Counted from the stretch's first letter, positions 41,846-51,731 are shown. The stretch: DNA of 64,000 nt from Thioclava indica (GCF_000714545.1 NZ_AUNB01000002.1:52980-116979); one strand, 5' to 3'. The notes: a model not told the origin generated them from the letters alone. Made by a program: numbers and translations.

Positions 41846-42729
41846 GCGCGCCTCCGCAAGACGACCATCCGTCCCTTGGCGTTAATCGCACCTGCGCGCT
41901 GCCCCGCGCCCTGACCCGAGCCTAGAAAGATGTCACCGCGTCCCGCGCCCTTGATTGCAGAACCAACATCTTGCGCGACCATCAAGCGCGCGCCAAAGCC
42001 GGGGCAGTCGATCCAGACCGGGCTGCCAAGCGGGATAACATCTGGATCAACGGCGAGGGTGCGCCCCGGCGTGACCGGACGACCCATTGCGCCCGGCGGA
42101 CCCATATCCTCAGGCAGATCGAGGATGCGGAAGAAAACGAAAGACGGGTTGTGATTGAGCAGGTCTTGCACCTGATCGGGATGCGCGGCGCACCATTCGC
42201 GAATGCGATCGGGCGTCATTTGCGCGACGGGGGCCACGCCTTGCGCCACCAGTTGCGCGCCGATGGAGCGATAGGGCTGTCCGTTCTTACCGTCATATCC
42301 AAGGCGCAGCGTCTGGCCATCCTCAAGACGAATGCGAACCGAGCCTTGGACCTGCGCCAAGAAGGCCTCGATGGCGCTTTCGACAAAGACGAGTTCATGG
42401 CCAGCCAGCAGATTGCCCGCATTAATCTCGGCGCGGGAAAACCAAGGCTGATCAGGCTCTATTGCGCCGGGATTTGCGTAAAGAGGGTATGCGAAGCGCG
42501 TTGACTTAACGCGTGCACCCGCAAGTTCAGGCTCATAATATCCGGTGAAATGCGCGCCGTTTTCGCCAGCGATATCGACCGGCTCGAACAAGATCTCAAA
42601 CGCTGCACGCGGATTGTCAGTATGCGCAGGCGCAAACCCGAACAGATCGGCAGTGACGCAAAACGCCGCCCATGCGGCGGCGTGATCGTCCCGGTCCCAG
42701 CCGGAAAGGGTGTTGAACGCTACGGCCAC
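41842..42729 (-). CDS. mltA: membrane-bound lytic murein transglycosylase A, no visible signal peptide
   Basis: The 295-residue protein matches mature MltA: FNTLSGWDRDDHAAAWAAF, ENGAHFTGYYEPELAG, GYDGKNGQPYRSIGAQLV, and the C-terminal 3D domain VAQDVGSAIKGAGRGDIFLG with the catalytic Asp. MltA cuts glycan strands in the periplasm, forming anhydro-MurNAc. The start is GTG, five bases after the timA stop. No signal peptide is encoded and no other ATG, GTG or TTG was found upstream in frame, which is odd for an envelope enzyme. The gene is between timA and smr. Confidence 0.88.
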   Translation of the reverse strand: MAVAFNTLSGWDRDDHAAAWAAFCVTADLFGFAPAHTDNPRAAFEILFEPVDIAGENGAHFTGYYEPELAGARVKSTRFAYPLYANPGAIEPDQPWFSRAEINAGNLLAGHELVFVESAIEAFLAQVQGSVRIRLEDGQTLRLGYDGKNGQPYRSIGAQLVAQGVAPVAQMTPDRIREWCAAHPDQVQDLLNHNPSFVFFRILDLPEDMGPPGAMGRPVTPGRTLAVDPDVIPLGSPVWIDCPGFGARLMVAQDVGSAIKGAGRGDIFLGSGQGAGQRAGAINAKGRMVVLRRRA

Positions 42730-42734
42730 GCGCC

Positions 42735-43394
42735 TCAGCCGCCCGTGGCGACAAGCTGCCAGTTCGGGTCATTGCTGCCCATCTTGCGCGCAAAGGTCCA
42801 CGTATCGCGCTGCTTGCGCGGGGCTTTGGGATCGCCCTCCACCACCTCGCCTGCGGCATTTCGCGCGACCGAGATCAATTCACCGCCAAAACGCACTGTG
42901 ACTTCGGCGTCGTTTGTCGCGTGATCAAAATCGGCATCGCTAAGCACCAGTTCACGCAGGCCCAAGAACTCGGCATGCACGTCAAGCCCCTGTTCCTTGC
43001 GCGCGTTCACCGCACTCTCAAACGCCTCATAGACGTCGGGCGACAGAAACGGTTTGATTTTCTCGACATCGCCGGTCTCAAACGCCATCAGGATCATTTC
43101 GTAGGCACCGCGCGCGCCTTGCAGGAATTCCGAGACCGAGAATTTCGGCTCAACCCGCTTCATCGCGGCCAAGGCGATGGCCGCGGTAGACCCCTCATCG
43201 ACGTGGTCAATAATGTCGGGGTCCGGCCCGCCCTCGATCACCTCGAAATCGCGTTTTGCGGTGGGCGTGGGCTGTTGTTCTGGCTCGATCGGCTGTTCGT
43301 AGCCGTCGCGTGTCCCGAGGACATTTTTCAGCTTAATAATCAAAAAGATCGCGATCGCCGCGAGAACAATTAGTTGGATGACGGCGCTGGACAT
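42735..43394 (-). CDS. timA: Tim44/TimA family membrane-associated protein
   Basis: The 219-residue protein has an N-terminal membrane helix (AVIQLIVLAAIAIFLIIKLK), a charged linker and a C-terminal Tim44-like domain (FLQGARGAYEMILMAFETGD, LSPDVYEAFESAVNARKEQG, WTFARKMGSNDPNWQLVATG). The bacterial TimA proteins are relatives of the mitochondrial import factor Tim44; they are linked to membrane complexes but the role is unclear. It is divergent from fxsA, upstream of mltA and near secB, as in other alphaproteobacteria. Confidence 0.9.
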   Translation of the reverse strand: MSSAVIQLIVLAAIAIFLIIKLKNVLGTRDGYEQPIEPEQQPTPTAKRDFEVIEGGPDPDIIDHVDEGSTAAIALAAMKRVEPKFSVSEFLQGARGAYEMILMAFETGDVEKIKPFLSPDVYEAFESAVNARKEQGLDVHAEFLGLRELVLSDADFDHATNDAEVTVRFGGELISVARNAAGEVVEGDPKAPRKQRDTWTFARKMGSNDPNWQLVATGG

Positions 43395-43514
43395 CGAAAC
43401 CCCTGTGAAACGAGCTGCATTTGTGTATCGAGTGTTGGCTACTTATGTAAGGCAGCATCAGGATCAAGTCCACCTGCGCGGCTTCGGACGTGCAGAGCGA
43501 AGAAAGAGGATGAT

Positions 43515-44024
43515 ATGTGGATCTTTTTGGCCTTTTTGGCCGTGCCGTTGATCGAGATCGGGCTGTTCGTCAAGGTGGGCGGGATGATCGGCTTGTGGCC
43601 GACGCTTGCGATTGTGGTGATTACCGCCGTTTTGGGGACCGCGCTTGTGCGTCGCGAAGGGGCGCGCGCGCTTGAGGATTTGCGCCGTTCGCTGAATGAG
43701 CTTAGCGATCCCTCGCGGCCTTTGGCGCATGGGGCGATGATCTTGGTGGCGGGTGTGCTGCTGCTGACGCCGGGTTTTTTCACCGACGCGATGGGGCTGC
43801 TGCTGTTGATCCCGGGTGTGCGCAACTGGGTGATGACGCGGCTGGCCAGCCGGGTAAAGGTCGCGCGGTTTGAGATGGGCGGGTCGCCATTTCCGCCCGG
43901 TGGCGCTGATCCGCGGCGTCCGCGTGATCCATATGTGATTGATGCCGAGGAAATCGATAACATGGCGCCGCGCAGGCCGCCGCGCAACGGGCCATCGGGC
44001 TGGACGCGAGATCAAGACCAGTGA
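43515..44024 (+). CDS. fxsA: FxsA family membrane protein
   Basis: The 169-residue protein has FxsA motifs: FLAFLAVPLIEIGLFVKVGG, LAIVVITAVLGTALVRREGA, HGAMILVAGVLLLTPGFFTD and GLLLLIPGVRNWV, with four membrane helices. FxsA in E. coli affects phage exclusion by F; cellular role elsewhere is not known. The ATG at 43515 starts directly before the first helix with AGAGGA upstream; a longer reading to 43374 overlaps timA and is unlikely. The C-terminal tail is cytosolic and Pro/Arg-rich. Confidence 0.88.
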   Translation: MWIFLAFLAVPLIEIGLFVKVGGMIGLWPTLAIVVITAVLGTALVRREGARALEDLRRSLNELSDPSRPLAHGAMILVAGVLLLTPGFFTDAMGLLLLIPGVRNWVMTRLASRVKVARFEMGGSPFPPGGADPRRPRDPYVIDAEEIDNMAPRRPPRNGPSGWTRDQDQ

Positions 44025-44099
44025 CAAAACCACATTATTGAGAATTGAGACAAGCGCCGAGCAGTGCTACACCCGGCGCAAACAAGGTTGGAGATATTC

Positions 44100-44603
44100 A
44101 TGACTGATCAAGCCAATGGCGCTGATACCGCTGAGCAGCCGCAACTGCGGATGAACATTCTCGCACAGTTCGTGCGCGATCTTTCGTTTGAAAACAATGT
44201 TGCCCTGAAGGGACTGCAAGCGGCTGATGTTCAGCCCGAAATGCAGGTTCAGGTTAGCCTTGATGCGAAAAAGCGTGCGCAAGACGACCAGTATGAGGTG
44301 ATTTCGAAATTCAAGATCACCGCGACGAACCAGACCGACAATTCGACGCTTTATCTGCTCGAAGTCGATTACGGCGGCATTTTCCAAATTGAGGGCGTGC
44401 CCGAAGACCAGCTGCACCCCTTCCTGCTGATCGAGTGCCCGCGTCAGTTGTTCCCCTTCGTGCGCCGGATCGTTTCGGACGTGACGCGCGACGGTGGCTT
44501 CCCGCCCTTCAACCTCGAAATCGTGGATTTCGTCGCGCTGTATCGCGCCGAACTGGCCCGTCGCCAGCAATCGGAAGCGGGTGAACCCGCTCCGCTGTCC
44601 TGA
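44100..44603 (+). CDS. secB: protein-export chaperone SecB
   Basis: The 167-residue protein has SecB features: LRMNILAQFVRDLSFENN, QVSLDAKKR, LLEVDYGGIFQIEGVPEDQL, IECPRQLFPFVRRIVSDVTR and GGFPPFNLEIVDF. SecB holds preproteins unfolded and hands them to SecA. The acidic, Ala-rich N-terminus before LRMN is typical of alphaproteobacteria. The ATG at 44100 has GGAG six bases upstream. Confidence 0.97.
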   Translation: MTDQANGADTAEQPQLRMNILAQFVRDLSFENNVALKGLQAADVQPEMQVQVSLDAKKRAQDDQYEVISKFKITATNQTDNSTLYLLEVDYGGIFQIEGVPEDQLHPFLLIECPRQLFPFVRRIVSDVTRDGGFPPFNLEIVDFVALYRAELARRQQSEAGEPAPLS

Positions 44604-44672
44604 TTTTTCAGCCTGCTTGATAGACCCGGGGCGCGGCATGCTGCCTCAGGGACAAGCTGACACCGTGACTTT

Positions 44673-44705
44673 GAACGCCGCCATACGCATCCTATGGCGG
44701 CGTTC
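44673..44705 (+). terminator. long hairpin after secB (terminator-like)
   Basis: GAACGCCGCCATA and TATGGCGGCGTTC form a perfect 13-bp stem with a 7-base loop in the 140-bp gap between secB and idi. There is only a poor T tract after it, so termination may be partial or Rho-assisted. It may also affect idi, whose start is 38 bp further. Confidence 0.6.
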
Positions 44706-44743
44706 TGCGTTTGCAGCGCGCGTTCGCATGGGACGCGATCACG

Positions 44744-45268
44744 ATGACACAAATTCAGGCCTGGGTCGGCGATAAGCTGATGCCAGTCGACAAGACTGAA
44801 GCGCATGCACGGGGACTTCGCCATAAGGCAGTCTCCATTTTTGTCATGGATGGTGACAAGCTGCTGATCCAGAAACGGGCGGCGGGGCGCGATCATTCGG
44901 CGGGGAAATGGTCAAACACCTGTTGTTCGCACCCCGATTGGGATGAGCGCCCGGAACATTGCGCCGTGCGTCGCTTGCGGGAAGAATTGGGGATCACCGG
45001 CCTTTATCCGGCCCATGCGGATCGCATCGAATATCGTGCCGAGGTCGCGGAGGGGTTGATCGAGCATGAGGTGGTCGAGGTGTACCTTGCCCATGTTCGC
45101 CCCGGTATGCAGATCACGCCCGATCCCCATGAGGTCAGCGAGACGCGTTGGGTGGGCCTGTATGATCTGGCTGCAGAGGTGCGCCGCCATCCCGAGCGGT
45201 TCTCAAAATGGCTGCGGATCTACATGAACGAGCAGATGGGGCGGATTTTTTCGACGCTAATTTGCTAG
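44744..45268 (+). CDS. idi: isopentenyl-diphosphate delta-isomerase, type I
   Basis: The 174-residue Nudix-type enzyme has KTEAHARGLRHKAVSIFVMD, the active-site Cys region KWSNTCCSHPDWDERPEH, the Nudix-like box CAVRRLREELGITG and the second catalytic region GLIEHEVVEVYLAHV. It interconverts IPP and DMAPP for isoprenoids (quinones, carotenoids). The start MTQIQAWVG at 44744 is preferred to an ATG-like start at 44711, which would add residues inside the upstream hairpin area. In some Rhodobacter this gene is in the photosynthesis cluster; here it is not. Confidence 0.95.
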   Translation: MTQIQAWVGDKLMPVDKTEAHARGLRHKAVSIFVMDGDKLLIQKRAAGRDHSAGKWSNTCCSHPDWDERPEHCAVRRLREELGITGLYPAHADRIEYRAEVAEGLIEHEVVEVYLAHVRPGMQITPDPHEVSETRWVGLYDLAAEVRRHPERFSKWLRIYMNEQMGRIFSTLIC

Positions 45269-45388
45269 CACCGACAGCGCGTTGGATGATTTCCGCCGAT
45301 CCCCTTCACAAACAGCGCGGAACCTTGCGCAAGCTATGGCGTTTCCCTGCGATACTTGCGATTCTGCCCCTGCATATGGGGGCGCGAT

Positions 45389-47182
45389 ATGGGAACGGGA
45401 CAGATTAAGACATTCACACTCAGTTTCGCGATCAGCGTGCTGGCGGCGCTGCCTGCCGCTGCCTATGATCTCAGTTTCACGACACCGGGTGCGTCGGACA
45501 GCCTGCGCGATACGATCAAGGGCGTGTCCCTCCTCGAGCAATCCGCCTCGGACAAAAGCAAAGATGCGCAGGATATTTTTTCTGCGGCACGTGCCGATTA
45601 TAATCGCATCGTCTCGACGCTGTTTTCCGAAGGCTATTATTCCGGGATAGTGTCGATCAAGCTGGACGGGCGCGAGGCGGCTTCGATTTCGCCCCTCGAT
45701 GCGCCTTCCAGTGTTCGCAATGTCGTGGTCTCCGTAACCCCCGGCCCGAATTTTCGTTTTTCCAAGACAGAGGTCGCACCGCTCGCGCCAGATACGAAAC
45801 TGCCTGAGGGGTTCGCGATTGGTCAGCCTGCGAAATCGGGCCTGGTCGTTGAGGCGGCGACGGCTGGCGTAGACGCTTGGCGCGACGATGGTCACGCCAA
45901 GGCGCAAGTCGCCGGTCAGTCGATCATTGCCAATCACCGCACAAACACGCTGGCGGCCGATGTTCGCCTTGCCCCCGGGCCTTTGGTGCATTTTGGCACG
46001 CTTGATGTGTCGGGAAACAAACGCTTGCGGACCAAGCGTCTGCGCCAGATTGCGGGCTTTCCCACTGGGGAGGTCTATGATCCCAAAGATCTGGAGAAAG
46101 TGCAGGCACGGCTGCGGCGCACCGGTATCTTTAGCTCGGTCGCTGTGACCGAAGCAAAGACGCTCAACCCCGATGACAGCATGAATGTCGACCTTGCCGT
46201 GGTCGAGCAGAAGTCGCGCAAGATCGGCGCGGGGGCCGAGTTGAACAGTGATGACGGGATCGGGCTGACCGCCTATTGGCTGCATCGCAACCTGCTTGGC
46301 GGCGGCGAGCGGCTGCGTATTGATGGCGCGATCAGCGGGATTGGCGGCGCTACGGGGGGAACAGATTACTCGCTGGGCACGCGGATTGAACGCCCCGCAA
46401 CCTTTGGCCCCGACACTTCGGCCTATTTCGAGACCGCGATCAGCCAATCGAATGAAGAAGATTACGATGAGAACGCCTTTGATATCGGCTTCGGTGCCAG
46501 CCGCATCTTCAGCGATAAGCTGACCGTCGATACGGCGATCAAATATCGCTGGTCGAAAGTGACCGACAGCTCTGGCGAGACCTACTTCCGCCAGATCTAT
46601 CTCCCGACCAATGTGATCTATGACAATCGCAACAATGATCTTGATCCGACCAAGGGATATTACATCAAGACCGGCCTGACGCCTTACGTGGGTTTGGGTG
46701 GCGACACAGGAACAGGCGGGCAGATCACCGCGGATCTGCGTGGCTACAAAGGGTTTGGCGCGCAGGAGCGTTTCGTGTTGGCGGGGCGGCTGCAACTGGG
46801 CCGGGTGTTTGGCTCTGATCTGGCAGAAACGCCGCGCGACTATCTGTTTTACTCTGGCGGTGGTGGCACCGTGCGCGGTCAGCCCTACCAATCGCTGGGC
46901 GTCACGATTCTGGACGGTGGCACTTTGACGACCGGTGGCACGGAATTCGTTGGCGTCTCGGGCGAGGCGCGCGTGGGAATCACCGACACGATCGGCGTCG
47001 TGGCATTCTATGACTACGGTTATGTGGCTGGCGGCGGCGAAAGCGGCTCGCAGGCCGGTGCCGGTTTGGGTTTGCGCTACAAGACGGGGATCGGCCCGAT
47101 CCGTCTTGATGTCGGCTTTCCGGTCAGCGGCGACACTGGCAGCGGCGCACAGGTTTATATCGGGATTGGACAGGCATTTTGA
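45389..47182 (+). CDS. tamA: translocation and assembly module outer-membrane protein TamA
   Basis: The 597-residue protein has a signal peptide (FTLSFAISVLAALPAAA, near residues 9-25), three POTRA-like repeats (to about residue 260) and a C-terminal Omp85 barrel with GGGGTVRGQPYQSLG and an end at Phe (GIGQAF), needed for barrel insertion. TamA helps insert autotransporters and other outer-membrane proteins with TamB. The ATG at 45389 is chosen since it starts the signal peptide. It overlaps tamB by one base (TGATG). Confidence 0.93.
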   Translation: MGTGQIKTFTLSFAISVLAALPAAAYDLSFTTPGASDSLRDTIKGVSLLEQSASDKSKDAQDIFSAARADYNRIVSTLFSEGYYSGIVSIKLDGREAASISPLDAPSSVRNVVVSVTPGPNFRFSKTEVAPLAPDTKLPEGFAIGQPAKSGLVVEAATAGVDAWRDDGHAKAQVAGQSIIANHRTNTLAADVRLAPGPLVHFGTLDVSGNKRLRTKRLRQIAGFPTGEVYDPKDLEKVQARLRRTGIFSSVAVTEAKTLNPDDSMNVDLAVVEQKSRKIGAGAELNSDDGIGLTAYWLHRNLLGGGERLRIDGAISGIGGATGGTDYSLGTRIERPATFGPDTSAYFETAISQSNEEDYDENAFDIGFGASRIFSDKLTVDTAIKYRWSKVTDSSGETYFRQIYLPTNVIYDNRNNDLDPTKGYYIKTGLTPYVGLGGDTGTGGQITADLRGYKGFGAQERFVLAGRLQLGRVFGSDLAETPRDYLFYSGGGGTVRGQPYQSLGVTILDGGTLTTGGTEFVGVSGEARVGITDTIGVVAFYDYGYVAGGGESGSQAGAGLGLRYKTGIGPIRLDVGFPVSGDTGSGAQVYIGIGQAF

Positions 47183-50100
47183 TGAAACGCGTTCTCCTTT
47201 CTCTTGCTCTGGTGATCTGGCCTCTGGGTGGTTTTGCCCAAGACAGCACGCCGGTGGATCAAACTGGCGGCCCTGCGACCGAGGGGCAGACGCAGCGTGA
47301 TCGGTCTTATCTGACCGGGCTGATCGAGGATTCGCTTTCGGGCGCTGGGCGCACGGTGCGTCTTGACGGGTTTGAGGGCGCGCTGAGTTCGCGTGCGACG
47401 TTTACCTCGCTGACGATATCGGACGATCAAGGCAGGTGGTTGACGATCAAGGATGGCGCGATCCAGTGGAACCGCACGGCGTTGTTGACTGGCAAGATCG
47501 AGATCGACGAGTTGTCTGCCGCTGAAATCGACCTGCCGCGCCTGCCAAGCGCCTCGTCCACGGAGAAGGCGGCCCCGACGCCCGAGGCCAAACCCTTCGC
47601 GCTGCCCGATCTGCCTGTGGCGCTCAATATCGGTAAGATCGACGCGAAAAAAGTCGTCATCGGCAAGCCGGTGATCGGTGAGGCGGCAACGGTGAAAGTT
47701 GTCGGTTCGGTGTCGCTGGCTGGCGGTGAGGGCAAGGCCAAACTCGATATCGACCGGATTGACGGGCAAAAGGGAAAATTCTCGCTGACCGCGTCCTATG
47801 ATAACAGCACGCGCGAGCTGGGTCTGGATCTGCTGGTTGATGAGGGCAAGGGCGGGATCATTTCCAAACTGATCGGACTGCCGGGAGAGCCTGCGATTAC
47901 ATTGGCGGTATCGGGCAGCGGGCCAATCGACAAGTTTTCCGCCGATGTCGTGCTAAGCACCGATGGCCAGCAGCGATTGGCGGGCAAGGTCTCGGTTAAC
48001 AAAGCCGTGCCTGCGGGCGCCGCGAAGGGAACTGCCCCGGAAACCGGGTTCTCGGCGGCATTTTCGGGCGATGTTTCTCCGCTACTGCCTCCGGAATACC
48101 GCGAGTTTTTTGGCAATGACGTGTCTTTCGTAGCGCAAGGAGCGCGCACCGCTACGGGTCAAACGAACCTGAGCGCGCTTGATATCAAGTCCCGTGCGCT
48201 CAATCTGCAAGGCTCGGCGACGGTTGGCGCGAATGGCTTGCCGCAGAAATTTGACCTGACCGGGCAGCTGGGACTGGGCGATGGTCAAGAGGTGCTACTG
48301 CCGGTCTCGGGTGTGAAAACTTGGGTGCAGTCGGGTGATATCAAGCTGGCCTATGACCAAGCGACTGGCGACGGCTGGTCGCTGGGTGGGCGGCTGAGCG
48401 AGCTGCGCCGTGAAGATGGCACGAAACTTCTCAGCGCGCTTTTATCGGGCTCGGGGCGTATTCGCCAAGGCGCGCCTGCCAGCGTGGGCGGTACAGTGGT
48501 GCTTAGCGCGAACGGGATCGAACTGGCGGACGAAAAGCTTGCGCAAGCCGTTGGGCCGTTCGTGACGGGCAAAGCCGTGTTCTCGTGGCAGCAAGACCAG
48601 CCGCTGCGCCTGTCGCAACTTTCGCTATTGGGTCGGGGCTATCGCGCCGACGCCAATCTGCGGATCGCGGATCTGAAAAAGGGCGCCAAAATCACCGGCA
48701 CGGCGCAGATTGATGATGGCGATATTTCCCCGCTGTCGGGTTTGGCAGGACGTCCGCTGAGCGGGGCTGTGTTAGGCTCTATTTCGGGGAATTACACGGT
48801 GCTGACGGGGGCGTTTGACGCGGATCTGGATGTGACAGGACAAGATGTCACGATCAACCAGCCGCAAGCTGATGCTGCGCTCAAGGGCAGTTCCAAGATT
48901 ACGCTATCAGCCAGCCGGGACGAAACCGGCCTGACGATCAAGGCGTTCAATGCCACCACACGCGCTGTCGTAGCCTCGGCGCAGGGCACCTTGAACAGTA
49001 AAGACGGTGTGCTGAATGCACAAGTCGAGACGAAGGACTTGTCAGTTCTCGGTGGTGGCTATCACGGCCAGCTAAGCGCGGATGCCAAGGTGACGCGCTC
49101 GGGTGAGACATTCTCGGCCAAGCTGGATGCGAATGCGCAAAACCTTGGTGTTGGTCAGGCCGAAATTGATCGCGTCTTGGGTGGAAAGACAACCGTCTCG
49201 CTGGCGGCCGATTACACCGGCGGACGTGTGAAACTACAGAACCTGAGCGTGAAGAACCCGCAGGTTACGATCTCGGCGAAGGGTGCTGTGACCGATACGA
49301 ACCGCCAGATCACGCTGGACGCGCGCCTTGCAAATGCGGCCTTGCTGGCCCCCGGATTTCCCGGCCCTCTCAGCCTGAATGGCACGGTGACAGATGACGG
49401 CACTGGGTATCAGGTGAATATTTCGGGCAACGGTCCGGGCGGCACCAGTGCGACAGTTGCGGGTCAGGTCGCCTCTGACTTCTCTGACGCCGATCTGTCG
49501 ATCACGGGCTCGGCGCAGACCGCGCTGGCCAATGCCTTTATCGAGCCGCGCTCGGTGCAAGGCCCGTTGAGTTTTGATCTGCGGCTCAATGGCAAGCCGG
49601 GGTTGTCTGCCCTGTCAGGAACGATCACGGCCAATGGCACGCGTATCGTGGCCCCTAACCTTGGGATGGAGTTGGAGCAGGTGAACACTCGCGTGCAACT
49701 CTCGGGTGGCAAGGCGCAACTGGGTCTGACCGGACAACTGGGGTCGGGCGGGTCGCTGACGGTGAATGGACCGATTGATCTGACCGCACCCTTTAACGGC
49801 AATCTGACGATCCGCTTTGATCGGGCGCGCCTGCGCGATCCAGAGCTGTATGACACGCGCGCCTCTGGCACGATCACGATGGACGGGCCACTGGCGGGTG
49901 GTGCCAAGATTGCGGGAAAGATCACGCTTTCGGATACCGAACTGCGCGTGCCCTCATCTGGTGTTAGCGGCACGTCTTCGGTGCCTGAAGGGCTGACACA
50001 TGTGGGCGAAAGCGCGGCGGTGCGCGCCACGTTGGAACGCGCAGATCTGTTGAATAACGGCTCTACATCCGCTGAAAACAGCTCTACCCCACGACGCGCC

Positions 50101-50793
50101 TATCCGCTGGATGTCACAATCGCCTCTAGCCGTGGCATTTTCGTGCGCGGGCGTGGGTTGGACGCTGAACTGGGCGGTAGCTTGCGCATTAGCGGCACCA
50201 CGGCCAATGTCGTGCCGATCGGACAGTTCAACCTTGTCCGTGGGCGGCTTGAAATTCTTGGACAGCGCTTCACGCTGGATAAGGGGCAGATTGCGCTGCA
50301 GGGCGCACTGTTGCCCTATATTGATTTCTCGGCAGTCACCACGCAGGGCGATTACACGATTACCATCGCGATCTCTGGTCAGGCGAATGAGCCGCAAGTG
50401 ACGTTCTCTTCGTCGCCCGATCTCCCCCAAGACGAGGTGATATCGCGCCTGATCTTTGGACGTGGCCTTGAAAACCTGTCGGCCATACAAGCCGCGCAAC
50501 TGGCGTCGGCGGTGGCGACTTTGGCGGGGAAAGGTGGCGTTGGGATCATCAGCAAGCTGCGCAAAAGCACCGGGCTGGACGACCTTGATATTTCGACGGA
50601 TGCGTCGGGAAATGCCCAGCTAAAAGCCGGTAAGTATCTGTCGAAAAACCTGTATACGGACGTAACGGTTGCGGGTGACGGCACCTCCGAGATCAACCTC
50701 AACCTTGATGTGAACAAAAACGTCACGGCGCGTGGCACGGTTGGGTCGGACGGCAAAAGCGGGATCGGAATTTATTACGAGCGCAACTACTGA
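47182..50793 (+). CDS. tamB: translocation and assembly module protein TamB (DUF490/AsmA-like)
   Basis: The 1203-residue protein has an N-terminal signal-anchor (MKRVLLSLALVIWPLGGFAQ), long repeats of AsmA-like beta-strands and the C-terminal DUF490 domain (RISGTTANVVPIGQFNLVRG, ILGQRFTLDKGQIALQGALL, GRGLENLSAIQAAQLASAVA) ending GIGIYYERNY. TamB forms a hydrophobic groove between the membranes, used in protein insertion and lipid transfer. The ATG at 47182 overlaps the tamA stop; a TTG one codon upstream is also open. It converges with yihY, overlapping by 7 bases. Confidence 0.94.
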   Translation: MKRVLLSLALVIWPLGGFAQDSTPVDQTGGPATEGQTQRDRSYLTGLIEDSLSGAGRTVRLDGFEGALSSRATFTSLTISDDQGRWLTIKDGAIQWNRTALLTGKIEIDELSAAEIDLPRLPSASSTEKAAPTPEAKPFALPDLPVALNIGKIDAKKVVIGKPVIGEAATVKVVGSVSLAGGEGKAKLDIDRIDGQKGKFSLTASYDNSTRELGLDLLVDEGKGGIISKLIGLPGEPAITLAVSGSGPIDKFSADVVLSTDGQQRLAGKVSVNKAVPAGAAKGTAPETGFSAAFSGDVSPLLPPEYREFFGNDVSFVAQGARTATGQTNLSALDIKSRALNLQGSATVGANGLPQKFDLTGQLGLGDGQEVLLPVSGVKTWVQSGDIKLAYDQATGDGWSLGGRLSELRREDGTKLLSALLSGSGRIRQGAPASVGGTVVLSANGIELADEKLAQAVGPFVTGKAVFSWQQDQPLRLSQLSLLGRGYRADANLRIADLKKGAKITGTAQIDDGDISPLSGLAGRPLSGAVLGSISGNYTVLTGAFDADLDVTGQDVTINQPQADAALKGSSKITLSASRDETGLTIKAFNATTRAVVASAQGTLNSKDGVLNAQVETKDLSVLGGGYHGQLSADAKVTRSGETFSAKLDANAQNLGVGQAEIDRVLGGKTTVSLAADYTGGRVKLQNLSVKNPQVTISAKGAVTDTNRQITLDARLANAALLAPGFPGPLSLNGTVTDDGTGYQVNISGNGPGGTSATVAGQVASDFSDADLSITGSAQTALANAFIEPRSVQGPLSFDLRLNGKPGLSALSGTITANGTRIVAPNLGMELEQVNTRVQLSGGKAQLGLTGQLGSGGSLTVNGPIDLTAPFNGNLTIRFDRARLRDPELYDTRASGTITMDGPLAGGAKIAGKITLSDTELRVPSSGVSGTSSVPEGLTHVGESAAVRATLERADLLNNGSTSAENSSTPRRAYPLDVTIASSRGIFVRGRGLDAELGGSLRISGTTANVVPIGQFNLVRGRLEILGQRFTLDKGQIALQGALLPYIDFSAVTTQGDYTITIAISGQANEPQVTFSSSPDLPQDEVISRLIFGRGLENLSAIQAAQLASAVATLAGKGGVGIISKLRKSTGLDDLDISTDASGNAQLKAGKYLSKNLYTDVTVAGDGTSEINLNLDVNKNVTARGTVGSDGKSGIGIYYERNY

Positions 50794-51629
50794 TCGTCCT
50801 GTCGTGCCTTGGTACGATGGGCGTTCAGCTCAGCGTTCAGCGCGGCCCCCAACAGCACGGATAACGCGCTGATGTATAGCCAGAACATCAGCGCAATTAC
50901 CGCGCCGATAGAACCGTAAACCTTGTTATATGACCCGAAGTTCGCGAGGTAGTAGGTTAGCGCCAGCGAACTGAGACCCCAAACAGCCGTTGCCAGAACC
51001 GCGCCCAGCGAGACGATGGGATCGCGCCGCCCCGCCTTTATATTGGGGCCATAGCGGTAGAGGATTCCAAGTGCCGTCAGCATCAGCAGCAACATCGCCG
51101 CCCATGGCAGGCCCGATAGTAGAATGCTTGTATATTCATGAAACGGCAGGAAATTGATGGCGATCGGCACGATCACGATGGTCGCCATTGCTAGCAGCAT
51201 AACGCCCACGAGCGAAACCGTCATGATGTAGCCGAGCACGAAGCTCCAGATGGTATTACGGGGTTTGGTGTCATGAATCACGTTGAGGCCGAGCACGAGC
51301 GCCGCCACGCCGGCGCGCGCGGAGAGCAGGGTCACCAGTGCCGAGAGTAGCGTGCCAAATCCGATCGTGGCGCGTGGTCCGATCAACCAGCTTTGGATTT
51401 GCTCGTTCAGCAGGCCGTAGGCCTCTTGTGGGATGAACTCTTTTGCGACGGCCAGATATTGGTGAATCACGGCCGGGTCGGAAAATGCGCTCCAGATTGC
51501 AATTGTCGCTGAAATGCCGGGAAAGACCGCAAGCATTGCGTAAAACGCCACGCCGGCCGCCACCAAAGTAATATTAGAGGCCATCAGTCTGCCCAGCAGA
51601 TTGATCCCGAATTTTGTTAAGTCGCGCAA
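50787..51629 (-). CDS. yihY: YihY/BrkB family membrane protein
   Basis: The 280-residue protein has about six transmembrane helices and the YihY motifs ASNITLVAAGVAFYAMLAVF, PGISATIAIWSAF, WGLSSLALTYYLANFGSYNK and VYGSIGAVIALMFWLYISAL. Family members were once called ribonuclease BN by mistake; transport or lipid-linked function is suspected. The start codon is TTG, supported by AGGAG six bases upstream. It is divergent from the aldo/keto reductase gene. Confidence 0.88.
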   Translation of the reverse strand: MRDLTKFGINLLGRLMASNITLVAAGVAFYAMLAVFPGISATIAIWSAFSDPAVIHQYLAVAKEFIPQEAYGLLNEQIQSWLIGPRATIGFGTLLSALVTLLSARAGVAALVLGLNVIHDTKPRNTIWSFVLGYIMTVSLVGVMLLAMATIVIVPIAINFLPFHEYTSILLSGLPWAAMLLLMLTALGILYRYGPNIKAGRRDPIVSLGAVLATAVWGLSSLALTYYLANFGSYNKVYGSIGAVIALMFWLYISALSVLLGAALNAELNAHRTKARQDDQ

Positions 51630-51731
51630 TTGTTTCTCCTTTCAGCCACCTTCGCGCATGCTTTCTTTGAGCGCAACTTGCGAAGCGCCCTGCGCTATGT
51701 TTCTGTTTCCGCTAACAGGAGGAGACCCAGC

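Noticed and set aside
45257..46891. 544-codon open frame opposite tamA
   Set aside because: Antisense shadow of a GC-rich gene; the composition is rich in Arg/His/Gln with no domain, while tamA on the other strand has clear motifs.
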